The notes below the pieces were generated by a model that was not told the DNA's origin, did no database searches, and worked only from the letters and a program-made list of their open reading frames with translations. This document shows, one piece after another, positions 9,403 through 18,681 of a stretch of DNA of 64,000 nt. Source of the stretch: Mycolicibacterium gadium (GTDB lineage Bacteria; Actinomycetota; Actinomycetes; Mycobacteriales; Mycobacteriaceae); assembly GCF_010728925.1 (NCBI RefSeq), contig NZ_AP022608.1, positions 4,650,001-4,714,000 on the forward strand. Direction: 5' to 3'. How positions within the stretch are numbered: position 1 is the stretch's first letter; each line of letters starts with the position of its first letter. Both the position numbers and the translations under genes were made by a program.

Positions 9403-10514
9403 TGAGCAAGGCAGCAAGTGAGTACCTGTCCTCCGGGCCGAGCTTCGCCGAAGGTGAGGTGATCGAGCGGATCGAACTGTTTCGCCGGCGTCGTCCCCGG
9501 TTGCGCGACGAGGTGGTGACGCTCGCCCATGGAGCGGGCGGTAAGGCGTCGGCGGCGTTGGTCGACGCGGTGTTCCTGGAGGCCTTCCGTAATCCGCAAC
9601 TCGAATCGCTGGGCGATGGTGCAATTCTCACACTGCCCAGTGGGGAGCGAGTCGCGATGTCCACCGACTCGTTTGTGGTGCAGCCCTTGCGATTCCCGGG
9701 CGGCTCGATCGGACATCTCGCCGTGCACGGCACCGTCAACGACCTGGCCATGGTCGGCGCGGTGCCGTCCTGGCTCTCTGCGGCATTCGTGCTCGAGGAG
9801 GGCTTCCCGATCGCCGAACTGCAGGAGATCGTCGCGGATATGGCGGAGGCGGCCAGCGTGGCCGGCATCCAGATCGTCACTGGCGACACAAAAGTGGTGT
9901 CCAGGGGCGCGGCCGACGGGTTGTTCATCACGACCACGGGAGCCGGCGTCATTCCGGTGGACCGGACCCTGTCGGCGGAATCGGTGCGCGCCGGGGACAA
10001 GGTGCTGCTGTCCGGATCGATGGGCGATCACGGCATGGCGGTCATGTTGGCCCGCGGCGACCTTGACCTCGAGGCGGACATCGCGTCGGACACCGCCGCA
10101 GTCAGCCCATTGGTGGAACTTCTACTGGCAGCTGCGCCGTCCACCCGCTGGCTGCGCGACCCCACCCGCGGTGGTGTCGGCACCGTCTGCAACGAACTCG
10201 CCCAGTCAAGCGGTCTCGGTGTGGTGCTGGACGAGGCACACCTGCCGATCCGCCCGACGGTCAATGGTGCCTGCGAAATGCTCGGCATCGACCCGCTTTA
10301 CGTTGCCAATGAAGGCAAGTTCATTGCGGTCGTCGCACCCGAGGAAGCCCAGGCCGGCCTTGCCGCGTTGCGCTCGCATCCGCTGGGAGTAGATGCGGCC
10401 GAGATCGGCGAGATCACCGAGGAGCCGGCGGCGACGGTCGTGGTACGTACCGGATTCGGCGGCACCCGGATCGTTGACATGCTCGTGGGCGACCCGTTAC
10501 CGCGTATCTGCTGA
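9402..10514 (+). CDS. hypE: Carbamoyl dehydratase HypE
   Basis: HypE receives a carbamoyl group from HypF on its C-terminal Cys and dehydrates it with ATP to a thiocyanate, the cyanide donor for the active-site iron. The PurM-like ATP-binding features are visible (LAHGAGGKASAALVDAVF near the N terminus, STDSFVV, TGDTKVV, WLRDPTRGGVGTVCNE), and the chain ends PRIC, with the required terminal Cys. I chose the ATG at 9402, which overlaps the previous stop as TGATG; a GTG one codon earlier is possible. The N terminus has about 35 more residues than the core needs, with a short Arg-rich run. Length of about 370 residues is normal for the family or slightly long. Confidence 0.96.
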   Translation: MSKAASEYLSSGPSFAEGEVIERIELFRRRRPRLRDEVVTLAHGAGGKASAALVDAVFLEAFRNPQLESLGDGAILTLPSGERVAMSTDSFVVQPLRFPGGSIGHLAVHGTVNDLAMVGAVPSWLSAAFVLEEGFPIAELQEIVADMAEAASVAGIQIVTGDTKVVSRGAADGLFITTTGAGVIPVDRTLSAESVRAGDKVLLSGSMGDHGMAVMLARGDLDLEADIASDTAAVSPLVELLLAAAPSTRWLRDPTRGGVGTVCNELAQSSGLGVVLDEAHLPIRPTVNGACEMLGIDPLYVANEGKFIAVVAPEEAQAGLAALRSHPLGVDAAEIGEITEEPAATVVVRTGFGGTRIVDMLVGDPLPRIC

Positions 10515-10530
10515 GAAGGGAGTGGCGAAA

Positions 10531-10803
10531 ATGTGTCTTGGAATTCCCGGCCGGATCGTCGAGATCACCGATGCAGCAAACTATTTGGCGAAAGTAGATG
10601 TCAGTGGGGTACGGCGGACGATCAGCATCCGGCTGCTCGAGAAGGATTTGCCTGAACCGGACGAGTGGGTGCTGGTTCATGTCGGTTTCGCGATGGCCAA
10701 GATCGACGAGACGGAGGCGTTGCTGACGCTTGCGGCTGTCCAAAAGCTCGGCACCAGCTACGCCGAAGAGATCGAAGCCTTCGATTCGTCCTCAATCATC
10801 TGA
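10531..10803 (+). CDS. hypC: Hydrogenase assembly chaperone HypC
   Basis: A 90-residue HypC. It starts MCLGIPG, giving the Cys at position 2 that, after Met removal, carries the iron precursor between HypD and the large subunit. The remaining pattern, VDVSGVRRTISIRLL followed by WVLVHVGFAMAKIDE, is the family beta-barrel. The ATG at 10531 has GAAGGGAGTGG upstream. The gene sits 16 bases after hypE and 16 before hypD. It is the second HypC-type domain in this operon, the other being the SIS-HypC fusion at 8018-8731; in organisms with two hydrogenases, separate HypC paralogues usually serve different large subunits. Confidence 0.96.
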   Translation: MCLGIPGRIVEITDAANYLAKVDVSGVRRTISIRLLEKDLPEPDEWVLVHVGFAMAKIDETEALLTLAAVQKLGTSYAEEIEAFDSSSII

Positions 10804-10819
10804 AAAAGGAAGACACGCC

Positions 10820-11959
10820 ATGCGTTTCGTTGACGAGTTCCGTGATCCCGCGGCTGCCCGCAAGCTCCTCGGCGCCATCGAAAGGCTCGCGGGCAACGGT
10901 GCCGAACACTTCAAGTTCATGGAGGTGTGCGGCGGACACACCCACACCATCTACCGGCACGGTATCGAGCACCTGCTGCCGGATAACGTCGAGCTGGTGC
11001 ACGGCCCCGGCTGTCCGGTCTGCGTAATCCCCATGGGCCGTATCGATGACGCGATGTGGCTGGCGCAGCAGCCCGATGTCATCTTCACCTGCTTCGGCGA
11101 CATGATGCGCGTGCCCGGATCGAACGGCAGCCTTCTGGACGCGAAGGCACGCGGGGCCGACGTGCGGTTCGTCTACTCCCCGCTGGACGCGCTCAAGCTG
11201 GCCGTCGACAATCCCGACAAGCAGGTGGTGTTCTTCGCGATCGGCTTCGAAACCACCGCGCCGTCCACCGCGGTCACCTTGGTGCGCGCCCGCGAGCTGG
11301 GCGTCGAGAACTTCACGGTTTTCTGCAATCACGTCACGATCGTGCCGCCGATCAAGGCCATCCTCGATTCGCCTGATCTTCGACTGTCCGGCTTCCTAGG
11401 ACCCGGCCACGTGTCAACCGTTGTCGGGAACAGGCCGTACCGGTTCGTCCCCGAGGTCTACGGTAAACCCTTGGTAGTGGCGGGCTTCGAGCCACTTGAC
11501 ATCTTGGCGTCGGTGGCAATGTTGTTGACCCAGATCCGCGAGGGTCGCTGCGAGGTGGAGAACCAGTACTCGCGCGTGGTGCACGAGGAGGGCAACGTCG
11601 CCGCCCTCACACTGATGGCGACGGTCTTCGCGCTGCGTCCGCATTTCGAATGGCGCGGGCTGGGTTTCATCTCGCAGAGCGCGTTGAAACTGCATGACGA
11701 CTTCGCGCAGTTCGACGCCGAACTGCGATACGCGATGCCCGGTGTACGTGTGGCCGATCCGAAGGCGTGTCAGTGCGGCGAGGTGCTCAAGGGCGTCCTG
11801 AAGCCCTGGGAGTGCAAGGTTTTCGGTACCGCGTGCACCCCGGAGACACCGATCGGGACGTGCATGGTGTCCGCTGAGGGCGCCTGCGCGGCGTATTACA
11901 ACTTCGGCCGGATGCACCGCGACGCCGCCAAGCTCGTGGGGCTCGGTGCACGAGGGTGA
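10820..11959 (+). CDS. hypD: Hydrogenase maturation factor HypD
   Basis: HypD is the iron-sulfur scaffold on which, with HypC, the Fe(CN)2CO unit is built. The 379-residue protein has the hallmark motifs FMEVCGGHTHTIYRHG (about residues 33-48), VHGPGCPVCV (about 60-69) and GFETTAPSTA (about 143-152), plus a C-terminal cluster of cysteines (CQCGEVLKG, ECKVFGTACTP and GACAAYYNFG) that bind the [4Fe-4S] cluster. The ATG at 10820 is preceded by AAAAAGGAAG. Length matches the family. The next gene begins at a GTGA overlap. Confidence 0.97.
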   Translation: MRFVDEFRDPAAARKLLGAIERLAGNGAEHFKFMEVCGGHTHTIYRHGIEHLLPDNVELVHGPGCPVCVIPMGRIDDAMWLAQQPDVIFTCFGDMMRVPGSNGSLLDAKARGADVRFVYSPLDALKLAVDNPDKQVVFFAIGFETTAPSTAVTLVRARELGVENFTVFCNHVTIVPPIKAILDSPDLRLSGFLGPGHVSTVVGNRPYRFVPEVYGKPLVVAGFEPLDILASVAMLLTQIREGRCEVENQYSRVVHEEGNVAALTLMATVFALRPHFEWRGLGFISQSALKLHDDFAQFDAELRYAMPGVRVADPKACQCGEVLKGVLKPWECKVFGTACTPETPIGTCMVSAEGACAAYYNFGRMHRDAAKLVGLGARG

Positions 11960-12720
11960 CCCCGTTGTCGGCGGCTCGGCGATCCCTTGACACCGGGGGC
12001 GCCGAGATGTTCGCACGCTACGCCTACGCCCCGAACCGACTCGGCTATTGCGGCCCGCCGGAGGCGGGCACCTTGCGGGGCGGCACGGCCGACGAGGTGC
12101 GAGAAGTCGCGAAGGGATTTTCCGGTGCCTGGCCGTACCTGCAGGTGTTGTCCCGGATGACCGGTATCGCAGATCCGTTGGACCATCGACTCGTCGAGTC
12201 ATACTGGCTTGGTGGCGGCGTCGCCGCCGATCTCGACCCGCGGGAGTTCGCCGACGAACTGTTGGCGGTGATCGGCCCGCGGGCGGGCCACTACTGGTCG
12301 CACCTCACCTCGGATCTCGGTGCCGAAGCGGCTGGCAACCATTGCTTCCACGTGTTCGGGGTGTATCCATGGTCGCGGCTGCTCGGGCGCGGAATGGACG
12401 AGCATCCGCTGCGGGTTCTCGACGGCTGCCGAATAACGTGGGCCACCGTGCTGTCCCGTGACGATCATCAGGTCGAGGTGTCAGCCCCCGAGCTGGTCTG
12501 GGACGGCCGCGCCCTGGGGATGTCCGAACCGTCGGCACGGCGCCTGGAAATCTGGGAGGACGGGTACAGCGCTGTGCCCGATGCCGCTGCTGGCGACGAA
12601 GTCGCCGTGCACTGGGGTCGATTGTGCGGTCGGCTGTCGGCTGATCAGGTTCGGACGCTTCAGGACAGTACGGCCCGGCAGCTCAGGCTCACCAATCACC
12701 GTCTTGCGCAGGCGCAATGA
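11956..12720 (+). CDS. Uncharacterized protein coupled to hypD (possibly DUF6390 family)
   Basis: A 254-residue protein starting at a GTG that overlaps the hypD stop (GTGA). I recall an uncharacterised actinobacterial family in hydrogenase operons (DUF6390) that this probably belongs to, but cannot confirm it. The N-terminal part has RYAYAPNRLGYCGPPEAGTL, and the middle has HCFHVFGVYPWSRLLGRG and LDGCRITWATVL. These Cys and His residues could bind metal, but no standard spacing is present. There is no signal peptide or membrane helix, so it should be cytoplasmic. The position after hypD and the absence of hypA/hypB nearby make a role in nickel insertion or quality control conceivable, as inference only. 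Confidence 0.8.
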   Translation: MTPLSAARRSLDTGGAEMFARYAYAPNRLGYCGPPEAGTLRGGTADEVREVAKGFSGAWPYLQVLSRMTGIADPLDHRLVESYWLGGGVAADLDPREFADELLAVIGPRAGHYWSHLTSDLGAEAAGNHCFHVFGVYPWSRLLGRGMDEHPLRVLDGCRITWATVLSRDDHQVEVSAPELVWDGRALGMSEPSARRLEIWEDGYSAVPDAAAGDEVAVHWGRLCGRLSADQVRTLQDSTARQLRLTNHRLAQAQ

Positions 12721-13559
12721 GACCTCGGATCCTGCAGGCCGATGGTCAGATCGGATTCCATTGGGCGTCGCTGGCGGGCACACCGGCGACGTTGTCCGAG
12801 TTGGTCATCGACGATGACGAGGCCGATCGACTTGTGGCGACTCATCTGGAGGCCCTCGACGATGCATTGATCATCGCCGCAGCACGGTTCGGTGAGCTGC
12901 TAGGCGGCGGCCGTCGACCGGATACGGAAAGCGAGAGGGACGACCTGGTCCAGCTGCACCGCGCTCTGGACCGACTCTGCCACGAATATGCGACGGCGAT
13001 CGAGATGACGGGCATCGATGCCGATGTGCGGGCTGGCAAGATCATCGGAACCGCTGCGTTGTTCTCGATATGCGCCCGAGAACCCCTGGGCCTACTGGGA
13101 CCCGCCCCGTTCGACGGCGAACTCGACGACCCCTCACTCGGTGTGGTCAGCGGATACGGCGAGATGTGTCAGGCGGATTCGGATGCGCCGTGGAAGGGTG
13201 GGCGCTGGATCGTCCGAACCGAGTCGGGACTGCGTTTCCCGCTCACGCTGTCGATGATGCTGTTCGACAGCTCCGGGGTGAACAAGGACGCCGCGCGTAA
13301 CGAGCATCGAGACGCTCTGTCGGCGGTGGTGGCCGCCGCCGGCGCGCCCGAAGCCGACCCGCTGGCGACGGCGTGCGCTCTGGACTGGTTGCTGTACGAC
13401 TGGCTGATGGCCAATCGCGACGGGCCGGACAGCGCGGCGATCGAAATCCCCAAGGGCAGAGACGGCGACGCTGCGGTGATCGTCTCCGCCGTCGCCGCAT
13501 CGGTGGCGGCTCGGGCCACCGTCGACCCGGGGCTTCTGGCCCTACCGATAGAGCGCTGA
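12717..13559 (+). CDS. Uncharacterized protein, last gene of the hydrogenase operon
   Basis: A 280-residue soluble protein whose ATG overlaps the previous stop as ATGA. It is mainly helical by composition, with an acidic central part (FDGELDDPSLGVVSGYGEMCQ) and a SGVNKDAARNEHRDAL segment. Residues about 55-110 could form a helical bundle. I recognise no family and see no P-loop, cluster motif or membrane segment. It is the last gene before a 151-base gap and the nuo operon, so it probably ends the hydrogenase transcript. Codon use looks like its neighbours, with no sign of recent transfer. Confidence 0.75.
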   Translation: MRPRILQADGQIGFHWASLAGTPATLSELVIDDDEADRLVATHLEALDDALIIAAARFGELLGGGRRPDTESERDDLVQLHRALDRLCHEYATAIEMTGIDADVRAGKIIGTAALFSICAREPLGLLGPAPFDGELDDPSLGVVSGYGEMCQADSDAPWKGGRWIVRTESGLRFPLTLSMMLFDSSGVNKDAARNEHRDALSAVVAAAGAPEADPLATACALDWLLYDWLMANRDGPDSAAIEIPKGRDGDAAVIVSAVAASVAARATVDPGLLALPIER

Positions 13560-13710
13560 GAGCGCATTCTCGCCAATCACCTGGCATATCCCCCATATCG
13601 GGGTCTACCCGCCTGCGTTAGGTCAGTAGACATGCGGTTACCGGTAAGACCCAGTGGGCCTCGGCGACAGCGGTTTACGTTGCGGCACTACAGCGAGCAG
13701 GGAGGCAGGC
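13560..13710 (+). promoter_or_regulatory. Intergenic region upstream of nuoA with direct repeat and palindrome
   Basis: This 151-base gap separates the hydrogenase operon from nuoA. It holds a CATATC direct repeat (13585-13590 and 13594-13599), a weak CCCC/GGGG stem (13591-13603) without a T-run, and a perfect 10-base palindrome TTACCGGTAA (13638-13647). GGGAGGCAG just before nuoA is a good ribosome site. No convincing -35/-10 pair stands out. The palindrome is the best candidate operator for a nuo regulator, but the gap could also be an internal region of a longer transcript. Confidence 0.35.
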
Positions 13711-14070
13711 ATGGGTGTCTATTCGCCGATACTCGTCCTCTGCGCGATCGCCACCGCGTTCGCGGTCGGCTCTGTGGGGATGGCGCTGGCGATCGGCCCG
13801 CGCCGGTATAACCGGGCCAAGCTCGATGCCTACGAGTGCGGTATCGAACCGGCCGAGAGACCGACGGCGTCGGCCCGGATCCCGATCAGGTTCTATCTGA
13901 CCGCGATGTTGTTCATCGTGTTCGACATCGAAATCGTGTTTCTGTATCCGTGGGCGGTGTCGTTCGACTCATTGGGTGTATTCGCCTTGGTCGAGATGTT
14001 GCTCTTCATGCTGACGGTCTTTGTGGCCTACGCCTACGTGTGGCGGCGAGGTGGCCTCAATTGGGACTAG
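13711..14070 (+). CDS. nuoA: NADH-quinone oxidoreductase subunit A
   Basis: First gene of a complete nuo operon. NuoA is a 119-residue membrane subunit at the junction of the peripheral and membrane arms of complex I. Three hydrophobic helices are visible, near residues 8-28, 64-85 and 90-111. The conserved loop YECGIEP (about 44-50), which lies at the quinone-site entrance, is intact. The ATG at 13711 follows GGGAGGCAG; a longer in-frame start at 13654 has no such site and would add an atypical N terminus. The gene overlaps nuoB by 10 bases. Confidence 0.96.
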   Translation: MGVYSPILVLCAIATAFAVGSVGMALAIGPRRYNRAKLDAYECGIEPAERPTASARIPIRFYLTAMLFIVFDIEIVFLYPWAVSFDSLGVFALVEMLLFMLTVFVAYAYVWRRGGLNWD

Positions 14071-14615
14071 AAGAGCAGCTACCCGGTGGGATCTTGTTGT
14101 CCACCCTGGAAAAGGTGGCCGGTTACGTACGGAAGGGCTCCTTGTGGCCTGCGACGTTCGGATTGGCGTGTTGTGCGATCGAGATGATGTCCACGGCGTC
14201 ACCGCGGTTCGACATCGCGCGGTTCGGAATGGAGCGGTTCTCGGCGACACCGCGGCAGGCCGATCTGATGATCGTCGCCGGTCGGGTCTCGCAGAAGATG
14301 GCACCGGTGCTTCGTCAGGTTTATGACCAGATGGCTGAGCCGAAATGGGTTCTCGCCATGGGCGTGTGTGCATCGTCGGGCGGGATGTTCAACAACTACG
14401 CAATCGTGCAGGGCGTCGACCACATCGTGCCGGTGGACATCTACCTACCGGGGTGCCCACCGCGTCCGGAGATGCTGTTGCACGCCATCCTGATGCTGCA
14501 CGAACAGATTCAGAAGATGCCGCTCGGTGTGCACCGCGCCGAGGCCATCGCCGCGGCCGAACAGGCCGCGCTGTCATCGCCCCCCACCATCGTACTCACC
14601 GGCCTGCTCCGATGA
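14061..14615 (+). CDS. nuoB: NADH-quinone oxidoreductase subunit B
   Basis: NuoB holds cluster N2, the last iron-sulfur cluster before quinone. The 184-residue product begins [10 protein letters not shown] from a TTG codon at 14061, inside the end of nuoA; this matches the N terminus I recall for M. tuberculosis NuoB, and upstream in-frame ATG codons would add a nonsensical out-of-frame nuoA segment. The tandem CC pair (C37, C38), GVCASSGG and PGCPPRP supply the N2 ligands. TTG starts are allowed but less efficient, so translation is probably coupled to termination of nuoA. Confidence 0.96.
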   Translation: MGLEEQLPGGILLSTLEKVAGYVRKGSLWPATFGLACCAIEMMSTASPRFDIARFGMERFSATPRQADLMIVAGRVSQKMAPVLRQVYDQMAEPKWVLAMGVCASSGGMFNNYAIVQGVDHIVPVDIYLPGCPPRPEMLLHAILMLHEQIQKMPLGVHRAEAIAAAEQAALSSPPTIVLTGLLR

Positions 14616-15277
14616 GCGGGACAATCGGCACGAATGGCATGCGCCACGGAATGTTCGGCGTTGCGGGCAGCGGCGATACGTCCGGCTATGGGCGGCTACT
14701 GCAGCCACTTCCCAAGCGGCCGAGCTCCTCTCGCCCGTACTCCGGCTACTTCGACGAAGTCGTCGACCTCCTGACAGCCACGCTTGCGAAGTCCGGCGTC
14801 GCTGACGCCATCGAGCGGGTTGTCGTCTTCCGCAAAGAACTGACACTGGAAGTACGAAGGGAGCACTTGCTTGCGGTGGCACAGGTGCTGCGGGATGAAC
14901 CAGGGTTGCGGTTCGAGCTGTGCCTTGGGGTGTCGGGGGTGCACTACCCCGACGACGGCGGCCGTGAGCTGCACGCGCTGTACCCGCTGACGTCGATCAC
15001 CCACAACCGTCGCATCCAGCTCGAGGTGAGCTGCCCAGATGCCGATCCGCATGTGCCGTCGCTCTTTTCGGTCTATCCGACGACGGACTGGCACGAGCGC
15101 GAGACCTATGACTTCTTCGGGATCGTCTTCGATGGGCATCCCTCGCTGACCCGTATCGAAATGCCCGATGACTGGCAGGGCCATCCGCAACGCAAGGACT
15201 ATCCGTTGGGCGGCATCCCCGTCGAGTACCACGGCGCTTCGATTCCGCCACCCGACGAGCGCAGGTCCTACCGGTGA
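14612..15277 (+). CDS. nuoC: NADH-quinone oxidoreductase subunit C
   Basis: NuoC is a cytoplasmic subunit of the connecting arm of complex I. The 221-residue protein carries the family signature [17 protein letters not shown] (about residues 159-175) followed by [21 protein letters not shown]. The ATG at 14612 overlaps the nuoB stop as ATGA; in-frame codons further up lie in nuoB. The first 40 residues are Gly-rich and variable. It is a separate gene from nuoD, the usual arrangement in actinobacteria, and overlaps it by 4 bases. Confidence 0.96.
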   Translation: MSGTIGTNGMRHGMFGVAGSGDTSGYGRLLQPLPKRPSSSRPYSGYFDEVVDLLTATLAKSGVADAIERVVVFRKELTLEVRREHLLAVAQVLRDEPGLRFELCLGVSGVHYPDDGGRELHALYPLTSITHNRRIQLEVSCPDADPHVPSLFSVYPTTDWHERETYDFFGIVFDGHPSLTRIEMPDDWQGHPQRKDYPLGGIPVEYHGASIPPPDERRSYR

Positions 15278-16572
15278 CGGCCGAGACCGTGATCACGGTG
15301 GCTGGGCAGGATTGGGACCAGATCGTGGCGGCGGCCGCGGCCGGGTCACCGTCAGGGGAACGCATCGTCGTCAACATGGGACCCCAGCACCCGTCGACAC
15401 ACGGTGTCTTGCGGCTGATCCTGGAGATCGAGGGCGAGACGGTGACCGAGGCCCGCTGCGGTATCGGCTACCTGCATACCGGCATCGAAAAGAACCTGGA
15501 GTACCGCAACTGGACACAGGGCGTGACGTTCGTTACCCGAATGGATTACCTGTCCCCGTTCTTCAACGAGACCGCCTATTGCCTGGGTGTCGAGAAGCTG
15601 CTCGACGTCACCGATGACATTCCTGAGCGCGCCAGCGTGATTCGGGTGCTGCTGATGGAACTCAACCGCATCTCCAGTCATCTGGTCGCACTGGCGACCG
15701 GCGGCATGGAGTTGGGAGCCATGAGCGCCATGTTCTTCGGATTTCTCGGTCGCGAAGACATCCTGAAGGTTTTCGAGGCGATCACCGGCCTACGGATGAA
15801 TCACGCCTACATCCGGCCGGGCGGGCTGGCCGCCGACTTGCCCGACGACGGCATTGACCGAATCCGAGCGCTGTTGACGACCCTGCCGGGCCAGCTGAGC
15901 GATCTCGAGGACCTGCTGCGCGAGAACGCAATCTGGAAGGCCCGTAACAAGGGCGTCGGATACCTGGATCTGACGGGGTGCATGGCACTCGGGATCACCG
16001 GACCGGTGTTGCGGTCCACCGGATTACCGCACGACCTCCGTAAGACCCAACCCTACTGCGGCTACGAGACATTCGACTTCGATGTCATCACCGACGACGG
16101 ATGCGACGCCTACGGCCGCTACTTGATCCGGGTCGAAGAGATGAAGGAATCACTGAAGATCGTCGAGCAGTGTGTGCAGCGCCTGGAACCCGGTCCGGTG
16201 ATGATCACCGACAAGAAACTGGCCTGGCCGGCGGATCTGAAGCTGGGGGTGGACGGCCTCGGCAACTCTGCTGAGCACATCTCCACGATCATGGGCGACT
16301 CCATGGAGGGGCTCATCCACCACTTCAAGCTCGTCACCGAGGGAATCCGGGTTCCGGCCGGACAGGTCTACGTCGCCGTCGAAAGTCCTCGGGGCCACCT
16401 GGGTGTGCACATGGTGTCCGACGGCGGCACCCGACCCTACCGGGTCCATTACCGCGACCCCTCGTTCACCAACCTCCAAGCCGTCGCCGCCATGTGTGAA
16501 GGCGGCTTGGTCGCCGACGTCATCGCCGCCGTCGCGAGCATCGACCCGGTCATGGGGGGTGTCGACCGCTGA
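15274..16572 (+). CDS. nuoD: NADH-quinone oxidoreductase subunit D
   Basis: NuoD forms the quinone-binding cavity with NuoB. The 432-residue protein starts at GTG 15274, overlapping the nuoC stop (GTGA). Conserved quinone-site segments are present: [14 protein letters not shown] (about residues 34-47), with the catalytic His, and the C-terminal DPVMGGVDR. NuoD is related to [NiFe]-hydrogenase large subunits but lacks the metal-binding cysteine pairs, as expected. A 28-base gap follows before nuoE. Confidence 0.97.
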   Translation: MTAETVITVAGQDWDQIVAAAAAGSPSGERIVVNMGPQHPSTHGVLRLILEIEGETVTEARCGIGYLHTGIEKNLEYRNWTQGVTFVTRMDYLSPFFNETAYCLGVEKLLDVTDDIPERASVIRVLLMELNRISSHLVALATGGMELGAMSAMFFGFLGREDILKVFEAITGLRMNHAYIRPGGLAADLPDDGIDRIRALLTTLPGQLSDLEDLLRENAIWKARNKGVGYLDLTGCMALGITGPVLRSTGLPHDLRKTQPYCGYETFDFDVITDDGCDAYGRYLIRVEEMKESLKIVEQCVQRLEPGPVMITDKKLAWPADLKLGVDGLGNSAEHISTIMGDSMEGLIHHFKLVTEGIRVPAGQVYVAVESPRGHLGVHMVSDGGTRPYRVHYRDPSFTNLQAVAAMCEGGLVADVIAAVASIDPVMGGVDR

Positions 16573-16600
16573 TGAGCGCTCGCGCGAAGAGGCACAACCG

Positions 16601-17347
16601 ATGACGGTGGACCTGCAACTGGGGCCACGGCCCGATGAACCCGGCGCGCCGATTGGTAATGGCGCCACGTATCCCCCCGACGTGACGGCGCGGCTGGCCG
16701 CCGACGCCGCTGCGATCATCGCGAAGTACCCGAAGCCCCGCTCTGCGCTCCTGCCGCTGTTGCATCTGGTGCAGGGCCACGACGGCTACGTCACCACCGG
16801 CGGCATCAATTTCTGTGCGCGCCAATTGGATCTGACCGATGCGGAGGTGACGGCCGTCGCCACCTTTTACTCGATGTATAGACGCAGCCCGACGGGTGAG
16901 TACCTGGTCGGCGTGTGCACGAACACGTTGTGTGCGGTGATGGGCGGCGATGCGATTCTGCGCACCCTTCAGGATCATCTCGGTGTCGATGTCGGGCAGA
17001 CCACCGATGACGGACGGGTGACGCTCGAGCAAATCGAATGCAATGCCGCGTGCGACTACGCCCCGGTCGTGATGGTCAACTGGGAGTTCTTCGACAACCA
17101 ATCACCAGATAGCGCATGTGATCTCGTTGACACACTGCGCGGGGGCCAACCGCCGGTGCCCACGCGCGGTGCCGCGCCGTGCAGCTTCAGAGACACTTCC
17201 CGCATGCTGGCCGGGGCACCTGTCGATCGCGCGGAAGCCGATGCCGGACAGGTCTGTACGGCGACGCTCGCCGGGCTGCGCGTGGCGCGCGAGCTGGGAT
17301 TGACCGCACCCGATACACCCGACGTCACATCAGAATCGGGGCAGTAA
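16601..17347 (+). CDS. nuoE: NADH-quinone oxidoreductase subunit E
   Basis: NuoE carries the [2Fe-2S] cluster N1a next to the flavin in the NADH dehydrogenase module. The 248-residue protein has the thioredoxin-like fold pattern with ligands in CTNTLC (about residues 105-110) and CNAAC (about 147-151). The ATG at 16601 follows GAAGAGG. The tail beyond residue about 165 (with PVPTRGAAPCSFRDTSR) is longer than in enterobacteria; I recall a similar tail in M. tuberculosis. The stop shares a base with the nuoF start (TAATG). Confidence 0.96.
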   Translation: MTVDLQLGPRPDEPGAPIGNGATYPPDVTARLAADAAAIIAKYPKPRSALLPLLHLVQGHDGYVTTGGINFCARQLDLTDAEVTAVATFYSMYRRSPTGEYLVGVCTNTLCAVMGGDAILRTLQDHLGVDVGQTTDDGRVTLEQIECNAACDYAPVVMVNWEFFDNQSPDSACDLVDTLRGGQPPVPTRGAAPCSFRDTSRMLAGAPVDRAEADAGQVCTATLAGLRVARELGLTAPDTPDVTSESGQ

Positions 17348-18681
17348 TGGTGCCTTCGCAAGCCCAGTCGACGCCCTTGACGCCGGTGCTGAGCCGGTTC
17401 TGGGATGAGCCGGATTCCTGGTCGTTGGAAACCTACCGACGCCACGACGGCTACCGCGCCCTGGACAAGGCGCTGGGTATGGAACCCGATGACGTGATCG
17501 CCCTGGTCGAGAAATCGGGATTGCGGGGCCGCGGCGGCGCGGGCTTTCGCACCGGCACCAAGTGGTCCTACATTCCACAGGCTGACACCGGGATCGGCGC
17601 CAAGCCGCACTTTCTGGTCATCAATGCCGACGAGTCCGAACCCGGTACGTGCAAGGACATTCCGTTGATGTTGATGTCCCCGCACGCGCTGATCGAGGGT
17701 GCCATCATCGCCGCCTACGCAATTCGTGCACACCAGGCATTCATCTATGTGCGCGGGGAGGTCGTTCCTGTGCTGCGCCGCCTGCAGTCGGCGGTGGCCG
17801 AGGCGTATGCGGCGGGTTACCTGGGCAAGGACATCGGCTGGTCCGGATTTGACCTGGAGGTGGTGGTACATGCCGGCGCGGGGGCCTATATCTGCGGGGA
17901 GGAGACCGCTCTGCTGGATTCGCTCGAGGGTGGCCGCGGCCAACCCCGGTTGCGGCCGCCGTTCCCTGCGGTGGCGGGACTGTATGCCTGCCCGACGGTC
18001 GTCAACAACGTCGAGACCATCGCGAGCGTCCCACCGATCCTGCTGAACGGCATCGACTGGTTCGCCTCCATGGGATCAGAGGAATCACCGGGCTTCACGC
18101 TGTATTCGCTGTCCGGGCATGTGAAACAGCCTGGCCAGTATGAGGCACCGCTGGGCATCACTCTGCGCGAGTTGTTGGCATACGCGGGCGGTGTACGTGA
18201 CGGGCACGAGTTGAAGTTCTGGACCCCGGGTGGTTCGTCGACACCGTTGCTGACCGCCGAACACCTTGATGTGCCACTGGATTACGAGGGAGTCGCCGGC
18301 GTCGGCTCGATGCTCGGCACAAAGGCGCTCCAGATTTTCGACGAAACGACGTGCGTGGTGCGCGCTGTGCGGCGCTGGACCCAGTTCTACGCGCACGAGT
18401 CCTGCGGCAAGTGCACTCCGTGCCGGGAAGGCACGTACTGGCTTACTCAGATCTATCGACGATTGGAGACCGGGTCGGGCACCCAGTCGGATATCCAGAA
18501 GTTGCTCGACATCTCAGACACTCTGTTCGGAAAGTCGTTCTGTGCGTTGGGCGACGGTGCCGCAAGCCCGATAATCTCCTCGGTCAAATTCTTTCGTGCG
18601 GAGTACGAAGCGCACCTGCGCGGCGGCTGCCCGTTCGACCCGTCGGCCTCCATGCTCGCGCCACCGGAGGCCCTGATATGA
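17347..18681 (+). CDS. nuoF: NADH-quinone oxidoreductase subunit F (NADH/FMN-binding)
   Basis: NuoF binds NADH and FMN and holds cluster N3. In the 444-residue protein, [16 protein letters not shown] (about residues 59-74) is the Gly-rich nucleotide site, the [18 protein letters not shown] segment belongs to the FMN region, and [11 protein letters not shown] supplies three N3 cysteines with a fourth further on in FCALGDGA. The ATG at 17347 overlaps the nuoE stop by one base. Length matches the mycobacterial family. Confidence 0.97.
   Translation: MVPSQAQSTPLTPVLSRFWDEPDSWSLETYRRHDGYRALDKALGMEPDDVIALVEKSGLRGRGGAGFRTGTKWSYIPQADTGIGAKPHFLVINADESEPGTCKDIPLMLMSPHALIEGAIIAAYAIRAHQAFIYVRGEVVPVLRRLQSAVAEAYAAGYLGKDIGWSGFDLEVVVHAGAGAYICGEETALLDSLEGGRGQPRLRPPFPAVAGLYACPTVVNNVETIASVPPILLNGIDWFASMGSEESPGFTLYSLSGHVKQPGQYEAPLGITLRELLAYAGGVRDGHELKFWTPGGSSTPLLTAEHLDVPLDYEGVAGVGSMLGTKALQIFDETTCVVRAVRRWTQFYAHESCGKCTPCREGTYWLTQIYRRLETGSGTQSDIQKLLDISDTLFGKSFCALGDGAASPIISSVKFFRAEYEAHLRGGCPFDPSASMLAPPEALI

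Noticed and set aside
13589..13603. CCCC/GGGG hairpin as an intrinsic terminator of the hydrogenase operon
   Set aside because: Only a 4-base stem and no T-run; not convincing as a terminator.
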